Shown one piece after another: positions 41,558 to 50,983 of a stretch of 56,085 nt of DNA. This stretch comes from Amycolatopsis orientalis DSM 40040 = KCTC 9412. Lineage in GTDB: Bacteria; Actinomycetota; Actinomycetes; Mycobacteriales; Pseudonocardiaceae. The translations under genes were made by a program, and so were the position numbers. The notes below the pieces were generated by a model. It saw only the letters and a program-made list of their open reading frames with translations. It searched no databases and was not told the origin of the DNA. Numbering within the stretch: the first letter of the stretch is position 1; each line of letters opens with the position of its first letter. Location: NCBI RefSeq assembly GCF_000478275.1, contig NZ_ASJB01000090.1, positions 466 through 56,550 on the forward strand, written 5' to 3'.

Positions 41558-42895
41558 ATGTCACGCATCAGCAGAAGCGTCAAGGCCGTCGCGGCCGTGA
41601 CACTGGCCGTGGCGCTCGCCGCGGGTTGCTCGTCCGGCGCGGGCGGCCCGGCCACCGCCACCGGGACGCAGGATTCGGTCGACGCCGCGCTCAAGGCCGG
41701 CGGCACGATCACCTATTGGAGCTGGACCCCGTCGGCCAAGGACCAGGTCGCGGCGTTCGAGAAGGAATACCCGAACGTCAAGGTCAACTACGTCAACGCG
41801 GGTACCAACAAGGAGCAGTACACCAAGCTGCAGAACGCGATCAAGGCGGGCACCGGGGGACCCGACGTCGCCCAGATCGAGTACTACGCGCTGCCGCAGT
41901 TCGCGCTCACCGACTCGCTGGTCAATCTCGACCAGTACGGCTTCGGGTCCTTCGAGAAGGACTACGCGCCCTCGACCTGGTCCAGTGTCCGGGTGAATAA
42001 CGGCCTATACGGCCTCCCGCAGGATTCCGGCCCCATGGCGCTGTTCTACAACAAAGAGGTCTTCAACAAGCACGGCATCGCCGTGCCGAAGACTTGGCAG
42101 GAGTACATCGCCGCGGCCGAGAAATTGCACGCCGCCGACCCGGGCAAGTACATCACCTCCGACACCGGCGACCCGGGCTTCGCCACCAGCATGATCTGGC
42201 AGGCCGGTGGCAAGCCGTTCACCGCCGACGGCCGGAACGTCAAGATCAACCTGGCCGACGCGGGTACCAAGAAGTGGACCGCCACCTGGAACCGGCTGGT
42301 CGAGGGCAAACTGCTCGCGCCGATCAAGGAGTGGTCCGACGACTGGTTCCGCGCGCTCGGCGACGGCACCATCGCCACGCTGGTCACCGGTGCCTGGATG
42401 CCGGGCAACTTCAAGTCCTCGGTCCCCGGCGGCGCCGGTAAGTGGGCGGTGGCCCCGATGCCGACCTACGACGGACAGCAGCCCGTCACCGCGGAAAACG
42501 GCGGCAGCACGCAGTCGGTGCTGAAGCAGAGCGGCAACCCGGCGCTGGCCGCGGCGTTCGTCCGCTGGCTCAACCACGGCAACGGTGTCAAGCCGTTCAT
42601 CGCCAGCGGTGGCTTCCCGGCGACCACGGCCGACCTGAACTCGCCCGCCTTCCTCGACGCGGCCGACCCCTACTTCGGCGGCCAGAAGATCAACCAGGTG
42701 CTCAACGACGCGTCGAAGAGTGTCGCGAAGGGCTGGACCTACCTGCCTTACCAGACCTACGCCAACAGCATCTTCAGTGACACCGTCGGCAAGGCATACC
42801 TCAACGGCACCTCGCTCGACGCCGGTCTGAACGCCTGGCAGCAGGCGCTCGTGGACTACGGCAACCAGCAGGGCTTCACCGTCAGCGCGGGGTGA
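41558..42895 (+). CDS. Sugar-binding lipoprotein of the ABC importer
   Basis: 445-residue family-1 extracellular solute-binding protein. It begins at ATG 41558 after GAAAGG; an upstream ATG (41531) that overlaps the permease stop is the alternative. The signal peptide ends in a lipobox LAAGC, so the mature protein is lipid-anchored outside the membrane. The binding-protein fold is seen in ITYWSWTPSAKDQVAAFEKE, GLPQDSGPMALFYNKEVF and GAWMPGNFKSSVPGGAG. It supplies specificity, probably for arabino- or galacto-oligosaccharides from arabinogalactan. Confidence 0.93.
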   Translation: MSRISRSVKAVAAVTLAVALAAGCSSGAGGPATATGTQDSVDAALKAGGTITYWSWTPSAKDQVAAFEKEYPNVKVNYVNAGTNKEQYTKLQNAIKAGTGGPDVAQIEYYALPQFALTDSLVNLDQYGFGSFEKDYAPSTWSSVRVNNGLYGLPQDSGPMALFYNKEVFNKHGIAVPKTWQEYIAAAEKLHAADPGKYITSDTGDPGFATSMIWQAGGKPFTADGRNVKINLADAGTKKWTATWNRLVEGKLLAPIKEWSDDWFRALGDGTIATLVTGAWMPGNFKSSVPGGAGKWAVAPMPTYDGQQPVTAENGGSTQSVLKQSGNPALAAAFVRWLNHGNGVKPFIASGGFPATTADLNSPAFLDAADPYFGGQKINQVLNDASKSVAKGWTYLPYQTYANSIFSDTVGKAYLNGTSLDAGLNAWQQALVDYGNQQGFTVSAG

Positions 42896-42898
42896 GGC

Positions 42899-44443
42899 GT
42901 GGGCATCAAGATCGAAGCCGACGTCTCCGAGACGATCGGCCCGGTACCGCGGCGGCTGTTCGGCTCGTTCGCCGAGCACATGGGCCGGTCCGTCTACACA
43001 GGACTGTTCGAGCCGGGACACTCCACAGCGGACGATCGCGGGTTCCGCGGTGACGTCCTCGCCCTGGTCCGTGAACTCGGGCCGTCCGTCGTCCGCTATC
43101 CCGGCGGCAACTTCGTCTCCGCGTACCGCTGGGAGGACGGCGTCGGGCCGGTGGAGAACCGTCCCGTCCGCCTGGATCCCGCCTGGCACAGTGTCGAGCC
43201 GAATCGCTTCGGCCTGCACGAATTCGCCGCGTGGGCCGAAGCCGCGGACGTCGAGGTGATGTACGCGGTCAACCTCGGCACCCGCGGGATCCAGGAGGCC
43301 GCCGACGTCCTCGAGTACTGCAATCACCCCGGCGGCACGGAACTGAGCGAACGGCGGCGCGCGAACGGCGCCGACCGTCCGTTCGGCTTCCGGTTGTGGT
43401 GCCTCGGCAACGAGATGGACGGGCCGTGGCAGGTCGGGCACAAGACCGCCGACGAGTACGGCCGCCTCGCCGCCGAGACCGCGCGGCTCATGCGGATGAT
43501 CGACCCGGACGTCGAACTCGTCGTCGCGGGGAGTTCGAGCAGTGACATGCCGACGTTCGGGTACTGGGAGCGCACCGTCCTGGGGCACACCGCGGCGCTC
43601 GTCGACCACCTGTCCCTGCACGCCTACTACCAGGAACACGACGGCGACGTCGCGAGTTACCTGGCCAGCGCCAGCGGACTCGACGGCTTCATCCGCACCA
43701 CCGCCGGGATCATCGACGAAGTCCTCGGGAAAGCCGGCCTGGACAAGAAGATCGGCATCAGCGTCGACGAGTGGAACGTCTGGGACCAGCGCCGCTGGAA
43801 CGAGGTCGAGCAACATGACCTGATCGGCGGCGGCTGGCGGGAGCATCCCCGGATCATCGAGGACGACTACACCGTCACCGACGCGGTCGTCGTCGGCTCG
43901 CTGCTCGGCTCCCTGCTGCGCAACGTCGACCGCGTGACGATGGCCAACCAGGCGCAACTGGTGAACGTCATCGCGCCGATCCGGACCGAACCCGGCGGCC
44001 CGGCGTGGCGGCAGTCGACGTTCCATCCGTTCAGCCTGGTTTCGGCGCTCGCCAAGGGGAACAGCCTGCGGCTCACCGTCGATGGCGAAACCGTCCACAC
44101 AGGACTCCACGGCCGGGTCGACGTCGTCGACGCCGCGGCGACCTTCGACGAGGACGGCCACGGTGCCGTCTTCCTCACCAACCGCTCCACCGTGTCCGCG
44201 ACCGAAGTGCGGTTGCGTGTCCGCGGTGCCCGGCTGGCGATCGAGGAGACCTGGACGGTCTCGGTCCCGGACGGGCACGACCGCCACCTCACGAACTCCG
44301 CCACCGCAGAACCAGTCCGGCCCGTCCCGTTGCCCGGGGTGACGGCCGAGCACGATCCGGAAGGAACCATCATCACCGCCACCCTCCCGCCCCTTTCCTG
44401 GACCGCGCTCCGGCTGGCCACGGTGGTGGTCCGGGATGCCTGA
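42899..44443 (+). CDS. GH51 alpha-L-arabinofuranosidase, intracellular
   Basis: 514-residue retaining arabinofuranosidase without a signal peptide. The acid/base Glu172 (GNEMDGP) and nucleophile Glu291 (DEWNVW) lie on the TIM-barrel, followed by the C-terminal beta-sandwich. FGSFAEHMGRSVYTGLFEPG at the N-terminus is family-typical. The start is GTG 42899, four bases past the binding-protein stop. It would remove terminal arabinofuranose units from imported oligosaccharides before the beta-galactosidase next door acts. The end overlaps that gene by eight bases. Confidence 0.94.
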   Translation: MGIKIEADVSETIGPVPRRLFGSFAEHMGRSVYTGLFEPGHSTADDRGFRGDVLALVRELGPSVVRYPGGNFVSAYRWEDGVGPVENRPVRLDPAWHSVEPNRFGLHEFAAWAEAADVEVMYAVNLGTRGIQEAADVLEYCNHPGGTELSERRRANGADRPFGFRLWCLGNEMDGPWQVGHKTADEYGRLAAETARLMRMIDPDVELVVAGSSSSDMPTFGYWERTVLGHTAALVDHLSLHAYYQEHDGDVASYLASASGLDGFIRTTAGIIDEVLGKAGLDKKIGISVDEWNVWDQRRWNEVEQHDLIGGGWREHPRIIEDDYTVTDAVVVGSLLGSLLRNVDRVTMANQAQLVNVIAPIRTEPGGPAWRQSTFHPFSLVSALAKGNSLRLTVDGETVHTGLHGRVDVVDAAATFDEDGHGAVFLTNRSTVSATEVRLRVRGARLAIEETWTVSVPDGHDRHLTNSATAEPVRPVPLPGVTAEHDPEGTIITATLPPLSWTALRLATVVVRDA

Positions 44444-46199
44444 GTTCAGCATCGGGGAGAACGACTTCCTGCTCGACGGAAAACCGTTCCAGATCATTTC
44501 CGGGGCCCTGCACTACTTCCGCGTGCACCCCGACCTCTGGGCCGACCGCATCGACAAGGCCCGCCGCATGGGGCTCAACACCATCGAGACCTACGTCGCG
44601 TGGAACGCGCACTCGCCGGAACAGGGCGAGTTCGACGTCTCCGGCGGCCTCGACCTCGACCGGTTCCTCCGGCTGATCGCCGAGGCCGGGATGTACGCCA
44701 TCGTCCGGCCGGGGCCGTACATCTGCGCGGAATGGGACAACGGCGGCCTGCCGACCTGGCTGCTGCGGGATCCCGAACTCCGGGTCCGCGAGTTCGAACC
44801 GCGGTACCTCGCCGCCGTCCGCGGCTATCTGGACGACGTGTTCCGCGTGGTCGCGCCGCACCAGATCGACCGGGGCGGACCGGTGCTGCTCGTGCAGGTG
44901 GAGAACGAGTACGGCGCCTTCGGTTCCGACAAGCGGTATCTGGCCGCGCTGACCCACTACACCCGCGCGGCCGGGATCACCGTCCCGCTGACCACGGTGG
45001 ACCAGCCCACCGACGAGATGCTGGCGAACGGCGGTCTCGACGGGGTGCTGCACCGGACGGCGTCGTTCGGTTCGCAGAGCACCGCGCGGATGAAGACCCT
45101 GCGGGAGCACCAGCCGACGGGTCCGCTGATGTGCAGCGAGTTCTGGAACGGCTGGTTCGACCACTGGGGCGCGCACCACCACACCACCTCGGTCGCCGAG
45201 TCCGCGGCGGATCTCGACGCGCTGCTCGCGGCCGGCGCGTCGGTCAACCTCTACATGTTCCACGGCGGCACCAACTTCGGCCTCACCAACGGCGCCAACG
45301 ACAAGGGCGTCTACCAGGCGCTGATCACCTCCTACGACTACGACGCGCCGCTCGACGAGGCCGGTGACCCGACGCCGAAGTACCACGCGTTCCGCGAGGT
45401 GATCGCGCGCTACCACAAGGTTCCCGACAGCGTGCCGCCCGAGGCCCGTCCGGCCCCGACGCCGGTCGCGGCCCTGCGGGACCCCGCCTGGCTGCTCGAT
45501 TCGCCGCGGCGCTGGGGGACCGCGCAGACGCACGAGACCCTGCCGACGTTCGACGAACTCACCCCGACACCGCGTCTGGCGTTCCTGCGGACGACCATCG
45601 CCGCCGAACGGCCGGGCGTGCTGACCTTCTGCGAGGTACGCGACCGGGCGACGGTGTTCTTCGACGGCGACCGGCTCGGCACCCTTCTCCGCGAGCACCA
45701 CGACCGCGCGATCCGGTTGCCCCGGGCGAACGGTGAACTCCTGGTGCTGGTGGAGGACCAGGGGCGGGTCAACTACGGGGAGCGGATCGGCGAGGCCAAG
45801 GGGATCATCGGCGGCGCGCGGCTGCACGGTGAACCGCTGACCGGCTGGGAGGTCGTCCCGATCGACGTCGCCGCGCTGCCGGATCTCCTGCCGGAGGTCT
45901 CCACGGACGAGAGCCCGGCTGGGCCGTTGTCCGGGCCGGTGGTGGTGCGCGGCGGGTTCGAGCTCGACGAGGCCGCCGACCTCTTCCTCGACACCGCGCT
46001 CTGGGGTAAGGGCCTGGTCTGGATCAACGGGTTCCTGCTCGGCCGCTACTGGCGCCGGGGTCCACAAAGGACGTTGTACGTGCCGCGCCCGGTGGTCAAG
46101 GCGGGCACCAACGATCTCGTCGTGCTGGAACTCGACACGATGCTCGAAACCGAGGCGCGGTTCGTGCCGAGGCCGCTGTTGGGACACACCGAAGCCTGA
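44436..46199 (+). CDS. GH35 beta-galactosidase, intracellular
   Basis: 587-residue beta-galactosidase. The N-terminal barrel has ISGALHYFRVHPDLWADRI and RPGPYICAEWDNGGLPTWLL; the acid/base is Glu158 (VENEYGAFG) and the nucleophile Glu235 (CSEFWNG). The C-terminal beta domains complete the GH35 layout, and there is no signal peptide. It overlaps the GH51 gene, so the two are coupled. It would release galactose from galacto-oligosaccharides trimmed by the arabinofuranosidase, matching the secreted GH30 galactanase candidate that follows. Confidence 0.94.
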   Translation: MPEFSIGENDFLLDGKPFQIISGALHYFRVHPDLWADRIDKARRMGLNTIETYVAWNAHSPEQGEFDVSGGLDLDRFLRLIAEAGMYAIVRPGPYICAEWDNGGLPTWLLRDPELRVREFEPRYLAAVRGYLDDVFRVVAPHQIDRGGPVLLVQVENEYGAFGSDKRYLAALTHYTRAAGITVPLTTVDQPTDEMLANGGLDGVLHRTASFGSQSTARMKTLREHQPTGPLMCSEFWNGWFDHWGAHHHTTSVAESAADLDALLAAGASVNLYMFHGGTNFGLTNGANDKGVYQALITSYDYDAPLDEAGDPTPKYHAFREVIARYHKVPDSVPPEARPAPTPVAALRDPAWLLDSPRRWGTAQTHETLPTFDELTPTPRLAFLRTTIAAERPGVLTFCEVRDRATVFFDGDRLGTLLREHHDRAIRLPRANGELLVLVEDQGRVNYGERIGEAKGIIGGARLHGEPLTGWEVVPIDVAALPDLLPEVSTDESPAGPLSGPVVVRGGFELDEAADLFLDTALWGKGLVWINGFLLGRYWRRGPQRTLYVPRPVVKAGTNDLVVLELDTMLETEARFVPRPLLGHTEA

Positions 46200-46234
46200 T
46201 CGGCAAACGGATCCGAACGAAGGGCAGTTCACCG

Positions 46235-48232
46235 ATGAACTCGAGAACCACGTTCCGCCGTCTGTTCACCCTCCTCTGTGTACCGCTGACCGTGACCGGG
46301 CTGACCGTCGCGACCGCCTCGGCGGCCGACGCGGTCACCGTCCGGCCCGACCCCACCTATCGCCATCAGTCCTTCGAAGGCTGGGGCGCCAGCCTCGCGT
46401 GGATGGCCGAGGCGACCGGGCGCTATCCCGACCCCATCCGCACGAAACTGGCCGACATGGTGTTCGGTCAGGACGGGCTGAACCTCACCATCGCCCGGTT
46501 CAACATCGGCGGCGGCAACGCCCCGGACGTCCCGCCGTATCTGCGTCCCGGCGGCGCGGTCCCCGGCTGGTGGAAGGCACCCGCCGGGACGACCCGCGCG
46601 GACAAGGACTGGTGGACCCCGGGGGATCCCGCGGAATTCGATCCGGCCGCGGACCCGAACCAGCGCTGGTGGGTCGATCGGATCAAGCACCGGGTCACGC
46701 GCTGGGAGGCGTTCAGCAACTCGCCGCCGTACTTCCACACGGTGTCGGGCTATGTCTCGGGCGGGTTCAATCCCACCGACGAGCAGCTGCGGACCGAGAA
46801 GGCCGGCGATTTCACCGCGTACCTGGCGAAGGTCGCCAAGACCCTGGAACAGGCGCACGGCATCAAGTTCGCTTCGGTCAACCCGCTGAACGAACCCAAC
46901 ACGAACTACTGGAAGACCACTCTCGGCGCCGACGGGAACCCGACCGGTGGCAAACAGGAAGGCGCGCACATCGGCCCGTCGGTCCAGTCGCGGTTGATCC
47001 CCGAGATGGCGAAGGCGCTGGCGTCGACCGGTTCGCGGGCGATCGTGTCCGCGCCCGACGAGACCAATCCGGACATCTTCGCCGCCGACTGGAACGGCTG
47101 GTCGCCCGAAGCCCGCGCGGCCGCCGGGCGGCTCAACGTGCACACCTACGGCACCGGGAACCGGCCGATCCCGCGCGATCTGGCCAAGGCCGCGGCGAAA
47201 CCGCTGTGGATGAGCGAGGTCGGCGGCAGCTGGAAGGACGGCCAGGACTTCACGAGTATGGATCCCGGCCTCGGCCTCGCCCGGCAGATCACCGGTGATC
47301 TGCGCGAGCTGGAACCGAACGCGTGGATCGGCTGGCAGCCGATCGAGGACTACAACGCGATGAAGCCGGGCGGCGAGCGGCCGGAGGGGATGAACTGGGG
47401 CGAGATCCAGATCCCGTTCGACTGCGCGGCGGACGCCACGCTCGCGAACTGTCCGATCAGGACGAACACGAAGTACCACACCATGCGGAACTTCACCCAC
47501 TACATCAAGCCGGGTGACCGCTTGATCGGCGTGAACGACCCGTCCAGCACCGCCGCGCTGCGCGGGGAGAACCTCGCGACGGTGGTCCATGTGAACGGGG
47601 GCGACACCGAGCGGGACGTCACCCTTGACCTGTCCGGCTTCGGGCGGATCCGGCCCGGGGCGAAGGTGACGCCGGTGGTGACCGACGTCGGCGGTGCGCT
47701 CCGGACGGGCAAGGCGGTGAAGGTCGACGGCCAGAAGGCCACCCTGCGCGTGCCGGCCCGGTCGGTGACCAGTTTCGTGGTCGACGGTGTCGGTTCGGTC
47801 GCGTCCGGTACCGGGCTCGGCTCGGGCAAGGCGTTCGGCTTCTCCGGTGTGCAGAGCGGGAAATCGCTCAGCGCCGAGAACGGTGCGCTGGTCCAGCGGA
47901 CGACGGACGCCTCCGCCGCGGCCCAGCGCTGGACGCTGGCCGATCGCACCGGCCGGTACGGGAACCGGGACCAGTTCACGATCTCGAACGCCGGGACCGG
48001 ACAGGTGCTCAGCACGGCGGGTGGCGCGGTGACGCTGGCCCCGGCGGGTACGGACGGTCCCGCGTCGCGCTGGATGATGTCGAGCACGGGTGACGGGACC
48101 TGGGCCTTCGTCAACGTGGGGACGGGACAGCTCCTCGACGTGACCGGCGAGTCCCGTGAGGACGGTGCCCGGATCGGGCTCTACCAGCCGACCAACGGGG
48201 CGAACCAGCGTTGGCAGGCTCTGGCGCGCTGA
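46235..48232 (+). CDS. Secreted GH30 glycosidase with ricin-B lectin domain, probable endo-beta-1,6-galactanase
   Basis: 665-residue secreted enzyme. A signal peptide (ending ATASAADA) precedes a GH30 barrel and beta-sandwich (about 35-515) with acid/base Glu220 (NPLNEPN) and nucleophile Glu328 (MSEVGG). A ricin-type beta-trefoil lectin domain (about 525-665) has QRW repeats (AAQRWTL, ANQRWQAL). Domain order and sequence fit the actinobacterial endo-beta-1,6-galactanases of GH30 subfamily 5; other GH30 members are xylanases and glucosylceramidases. With GH35 and GH51 in the same operon, attack on type II arabinogalactan side chains is likely. The stop is followed by the palindrome at 48237. 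Confidence 0.9.
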   Translation: MNSRTTFRRLFTLLCVPLTVTGLTVATASAADAVTVRPDPTYRHQSFEGWGASLAWMAEATGRYPDPIRTKLADMVFGQDGLNLTIARFNIGGGNAPDVPPYLRPGGAVPGWWKAPAGTTRADKDWWTPGDPAEFDPAADPNQRWWVDRIKHRVTRWEAFSNSPPYFHTVSGYVSGGFNPTDEQLRTEKAGDFTAYLAKVAKTLEQAHGIKFASVNPLNEPNTNYWKTTLGADGNPTGGKQEGAHIGPSVQSRLIPEMAKALASTGSRAIVSAPDETNPDIFAADWNGWSPEARAAAGRLNVHTYGTGNRPIPRDLAKAAAKPLWMSEVGGSWKDGQDFTSMDPGLGLARQITGDLRELEPNAWIGWQPIEDYNAMKPGGERPEGMNWGEIQIPFDCAADATLANCPIRTNTKYHTMRNFTHYIKPGDRLIGVNDPSSTAALRGENLATVVHVNGGDTERDVTLDLSGFGRIRPGAKVTPVVTDVGGALRTGKAVKVDGQKATLRVPARSVTSFVVDGVGSVASGTGLGSGKAFGFSGVQSGKSLSAENGALVQRTTDASAAAQRWTLADRTGRYGNRDQFTISNAGTGQVLSTAGGAVTLAPAGTDGPASRWMMSSTGDGTWAFVNVGTGQLLDVTGESREDGARIGLYQPTNGANQRWQALAR

Positions 48233-48236
48233 AACG

Positions 48237-48282
48237 CTCGTGAGTGGTAATGACGGTTAGAACCGTCATTACCACTCACGAG
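48237..48282. repeat. Dispersed palindrome family 1, copy D (46 bp)
   Basis: Perfect inverted repeat with 22-base arms; the centre is AG rather than CT, so it is in opposite orientation to the other three copies. It lies five bases past the GH30 stop and nine before the convergent GH6 stop, where it can serve as a two-way terminator-like hairpin. Confidence 0.93.
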
Positions 48283-48290
48283 ACGCACCC

Positions 48291-50039
48291 CTAGAGCGCC
48301 GGGTACGCGTTCTTCATCAGTTCCTGGAACTGGGCGGAGAACCAGTGCCCGGACAGCGGCGCGTCGGGAAGCGCCCCGGACATGTTGTACTGGTTCCGCG
48401 GGTTACCGGTGTACGTCGGGTCGCACATCCGGTCGAACCCCTTGCCTTCGGTGTTCGGGATCTCCTTGCTGGCACCGTCGGACTCACCCGGCGGCTTGAC
48501 CCAGACGTAGGCGTCGATCCCGGGTTCCGGCGCGGCCTTGGGGCGTTCGCCGAGCCCCGCGCCCGCCTGGTTGCACCAGTTGCCGAGGTGGATGCGGCGA
48601 TCCGTCCGGCTGCCGTTCACGTAGGCGTCGACCGTGGTGGACGGCCCGGGGCCGGTCGGCCGGGCGGCGCCGCCCCAGCCGTTGCGGGAGGTGTCGATGA
48701 GCATGCCGACGTCCGCCGAGAACCCGGCGCGGACGGCTTCCTGCCGGAATCCCTGGGCGTAGGACAGTTCGTCGACGTAGCGGTTCCAGTCGACCCACTT
48801 CGACGTCCGCACCGAAGTCCCGCCGACACTGTCGTTCACGGTGAAGTGCGGCTCCTTGAGCGCACCGTAGTTCGCGGCGTTGGCGATGAAACCGTGCACG
48901 TTGGCCGTCGTGCTGCCGGAGGTGCGTGCGGCCTCGGCCATCAGCGCGGCGGACGGGCCGAGGTTGTCGTCCCAGCCGAGCCAGCCGTGGTGCCCGATGT
49001 CGATGTAGTTGTAGACGTTGGGGATCGGGCCGAACTTCGCCAGCGCGTGGCCGACGCCCTTGACGTAGTTCCCGTTGGCCTTCATGACGTCGCATTCCGG
49101 CGTGGCCGTCGGACGGGGCGTCACGTTGGTGACCAGGTTCGGCAGCGAGTCGAGCTCGATCACGTTCACGATCCGCAACGTCGAGTACTTCGGATCGGCG
49201 AGGATCGCGGCGATCGGGTCGATGTACTCCGTCTGGTACCGCCCGAGTTCGTTCGCCTTGAGTTCGCCGTTCGAGGCGAGCGCCGAGCAGTCACGGCCGG
49301 GCAGGTTGTAGATCACCAGCTGGATGACCAACGGTTTCCCGGCGCTCTGCCGGACCGCCTCGTCGAGATGGGCGCGCAACCCCCGGCCGCTGGTCGTGCC
49401 CGTGATGGCGGCGATGCGGTCGAGCCAGACGGCGGTGGGCTGGTTCGCGATCCGGGCGCCCCCCGGTTCCGCGGCGGCCTTCGCCGACCAGTCCGGGTTC
49501 ACATACACCCCGGCGCCGACGTAGGGGTTGTCCACCTTGGGGCCACCCGGGTTCGGGGTGGAGGTCGTGGTGGTGGGGGACGACGTCGTCGGGCTGGTGG
49601 TGGTCGTCGTCGGGGTGGTGGAGCCGGTGCAGGTGGTGCCGTTCAAGGTGAAGACCGCGGGTTTCCCGTTGGTGCCGGAGTAGCTTCCGTTGAAGCCGGG
49701 GGAGGCGGTGCCGCCGGTGCCGAGCGAACCGTTCCACCCCGCGTCCCGGACGGTCACGCGGGTGCCCTGCTGGCCGAAGGTCCCGTTCCAGCCCTGCTGT
49801 ACCCGCTGGTTTCCGGGGAAGTCCCACTCCAGCGTCCAGCCGCCGGTGATCGGTTCCCCCAGGTTGGTGACGGTCACGGTGGCCCCGAAACCGGTGTCCC
49901 ATTGGTTGGTGATCGTGTAGTCGACCTTGCACCCGGGCGCCGCTTCGGCGCTTGAGCCCAAGACCGCCGGTACCCCGACCATCGCGAGTACCGCGGTGAC
50001 GGCCAGGGGTGCCGAAACACCCTTTCTGCGGAATCTCAT
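48291..50039 (-). CDS. Secreted CBM2-GH6 cellobiohydrolase
   Basis: 582-residue secreted cellulase acting from cellulose non-reducing ends, complementary to the GH48 enzyme at 1335. Start ATG 50039 follows AAGGAGG. Order: signal peptide ending SSAEA (about 1-33); CBM2 (about 34-137) with end cysteines; a Thr/Ser/Pro linker (about 138-168); GH6 domain to the C-terminus. Asp250 in NLPGRDC matches the catalytic acid, and VIELDSLPNL and DIGHHGWLGW are conserved. Two CebR-type operators lie upstream (50072 and 50139), tying its control to that of the GH48-GH5 pair. The gene is single, ending against the palindrome at 48237. Confidence 0.95.
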   Translation of the reverse strand: MRFRRKGVSAPLAVTAVLAMVGVPAVLGSSAEAAPGCKVDYTITNQWDTGFGATVTVTNLGEPITGGWTLEWDFPGNQRVQQGWNGTFGQQGTRVTVRDAGWNGSLGTGGTASPGFNGSYSGTNGKPAVFTLNGTTCTGSTTPTTTTTSPTTSSPTTTTSTPNPGGPKVDNPYVGAGVYVNPDWSAKAAAEPGGARIANQPTAVWLDRIAAITGTTSGRGLRAHLDEAVRQSAGKPLVIQLVIYNLPGRDCSALASNGELKANELGRYQTEYIDPIAAILADPKYSTLRIVNVIELDSLPNLVTNVTPRPTATPECDVMKANGNYVKGVGHALAKFGPIPNVYNYIDIGHHGWLGWDDNLGPSAALMAEAARTSGSTTANVHGFIANAANYGALKEPHFTVNDSVGGTSVRTSKWVDWNRYVDELSYAQGFRQEAVRAGFSADVGMLIDTSRNGWGGAARPTGPGPSTTVDAYVNGSRTDRRIHLGNWCNQAGAGLGERPKAAPEPGIDAYVWVKPPGESDGASKEIPNTEGKGFDRMCDPTYTGNPRNQYNMSGALPDAPLSGHWFSAQFQELMKNAYPAL

Positions 50040-50071
50040 GCGTCGCCTCCTTGCGACCGGAATCCGATTTA

Positions 50072-50085
50072 TGGGAGCGCTCCCA
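50072..50085. promoter_or_regulatory. CebR/CelR-type cellulose operator before GH6
   Basis: Perfect TGGGAGCGCTCCCA palindrome, identical to that at 1292-1305, 32 bases before the GH6 start. It marks the gene as part of the cellulose-responsive regulon. Confidence 0.88.
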
Positions 50086-50138
50086 CGAGGACCGTAAGCG
50101 GACGAGCCGGACATGACAAGGTCGGCCGGTCCGTAATG

Positions 50139-50152
50139 TGGGATCGCTCCCA
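50139..50152. promoter_or_regulatory. Second, imperfect CebR-type operator
   Basis: TGGGATCGCTCCCA differs from the consensus palindrome by one base. It lies 67 bases from the perfect site, about 6.4 turns, so the two could be bridged by one tetramer or two dimers. It could also affect the response-regulator promoter on the other strand. Confidence 0.65.
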
Positions 50153-50305
50153 GAAGGCTACGAAAGGACTAAGCCGACCGGTGGACGGTTCGTCCTGACG
50201 GGGGCGGCGCTTCCCCCGGATGGCCTGACCGCCGATGGGTCCGGCCGGTACGCGCTTCCCGGCGCGGTGACCGCGGGTCGCCGGACCGTATGGGATCGTG
50301 ACCGG

Positions 50306-50983
50306 ATGAGGATCTTGCTCGTGGAGGACGAGCGGCGGCTGGCCGAATCGCTGCGCGCCGGCCTGAGCGCCGAAGGCTATGCCGTCGACGTCGCGCACAA
50401 CGGCCGTGACGCGCTCTGGTACGCGGCCGAGCATCCGTACTCCGCGATCATCCTCGACATCATGCTGCCGGGTCTCAACGGCTACCGCGTCTGCCGCAGG
50501 CTGCGGGAACGCGGCGACACCACCCCGATCCTCATGCTGACCGCCAAAGACGGTGAGGACGACGAGATCGAGGCGCTCGACACCGGCGCCGACGACTTCC
50601 TGCCGAAGCCATTCTCCTACGGCGTCCTCCTCTCCCGGCTGCGGGCGCTGATCCGGCGCGGGGGAGCGACCCGCCCCGGCACGCTGCGGCTCGGCGACCT
50701 CGAACTCGACCAGGCGAGCCGCGTCTGCCGCCGCGGTACCGCGGTGATCCCCTTGACCACCAAGGAATTCGCGCTGCTGGCGTATCTGCTGCGACGGCAG
50801 GGTGAAGTGGTGACCAAGGCCGAACTGCTCGAAAACCTCTGGGACTTCGCGGCGTCGGCGACCGCGAATCTGGTGGAGGTCCACATGAGCGCGCTGCGGC
50901 GCAAGATCGACCTTCCGTTCGGGGTGGAGACGATCCGCACGGTCCGCGGCGCCGGGTACCACGTGGTGACCTCCGGTGCCTGA
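50306..50983 (+). CDS. OmpR-family response regulator
   Basis: 225 residues from ATG 50306 (the open frame further upstream is non-coding in character and crosses the operator). The receiver domain (about 1-120) has the acidic pocket VEDERR, phospho-acceptor Asp51 in LDIMLPG and the conserved Lys in DFLPKPF. The C-terminal winged helix (about 130-222) is OmpR/PhoB type (LTTKEFALLAYLLRR, IRTVRGAGYHVV). It overlaps the histidine-kinase gene by eight bases. Direct repeats before the acyltransferase gene at 52379 are likely targets. The signal sensed is not known. Confidence 0.93.
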   Translation: MRILLVEDERRLAESLRAGLSAEGYAVDVAHNGRDALWYAAEHPYSAIILDIMLPGLNGYRVCRRLRERGDTTPILMLTAKDGEDDEIEALDTGADDFLPKPFSYGVLLSRLRALIRRGGATRPGTLRLGDLELDQASRVCRRGTAVIPLTTKEFALLAYLLRRQGEVVTKAELLENLWDFAASATANLVEVHMSALRRKIDLPFGVETIRTVRGAGYHVVTSGA

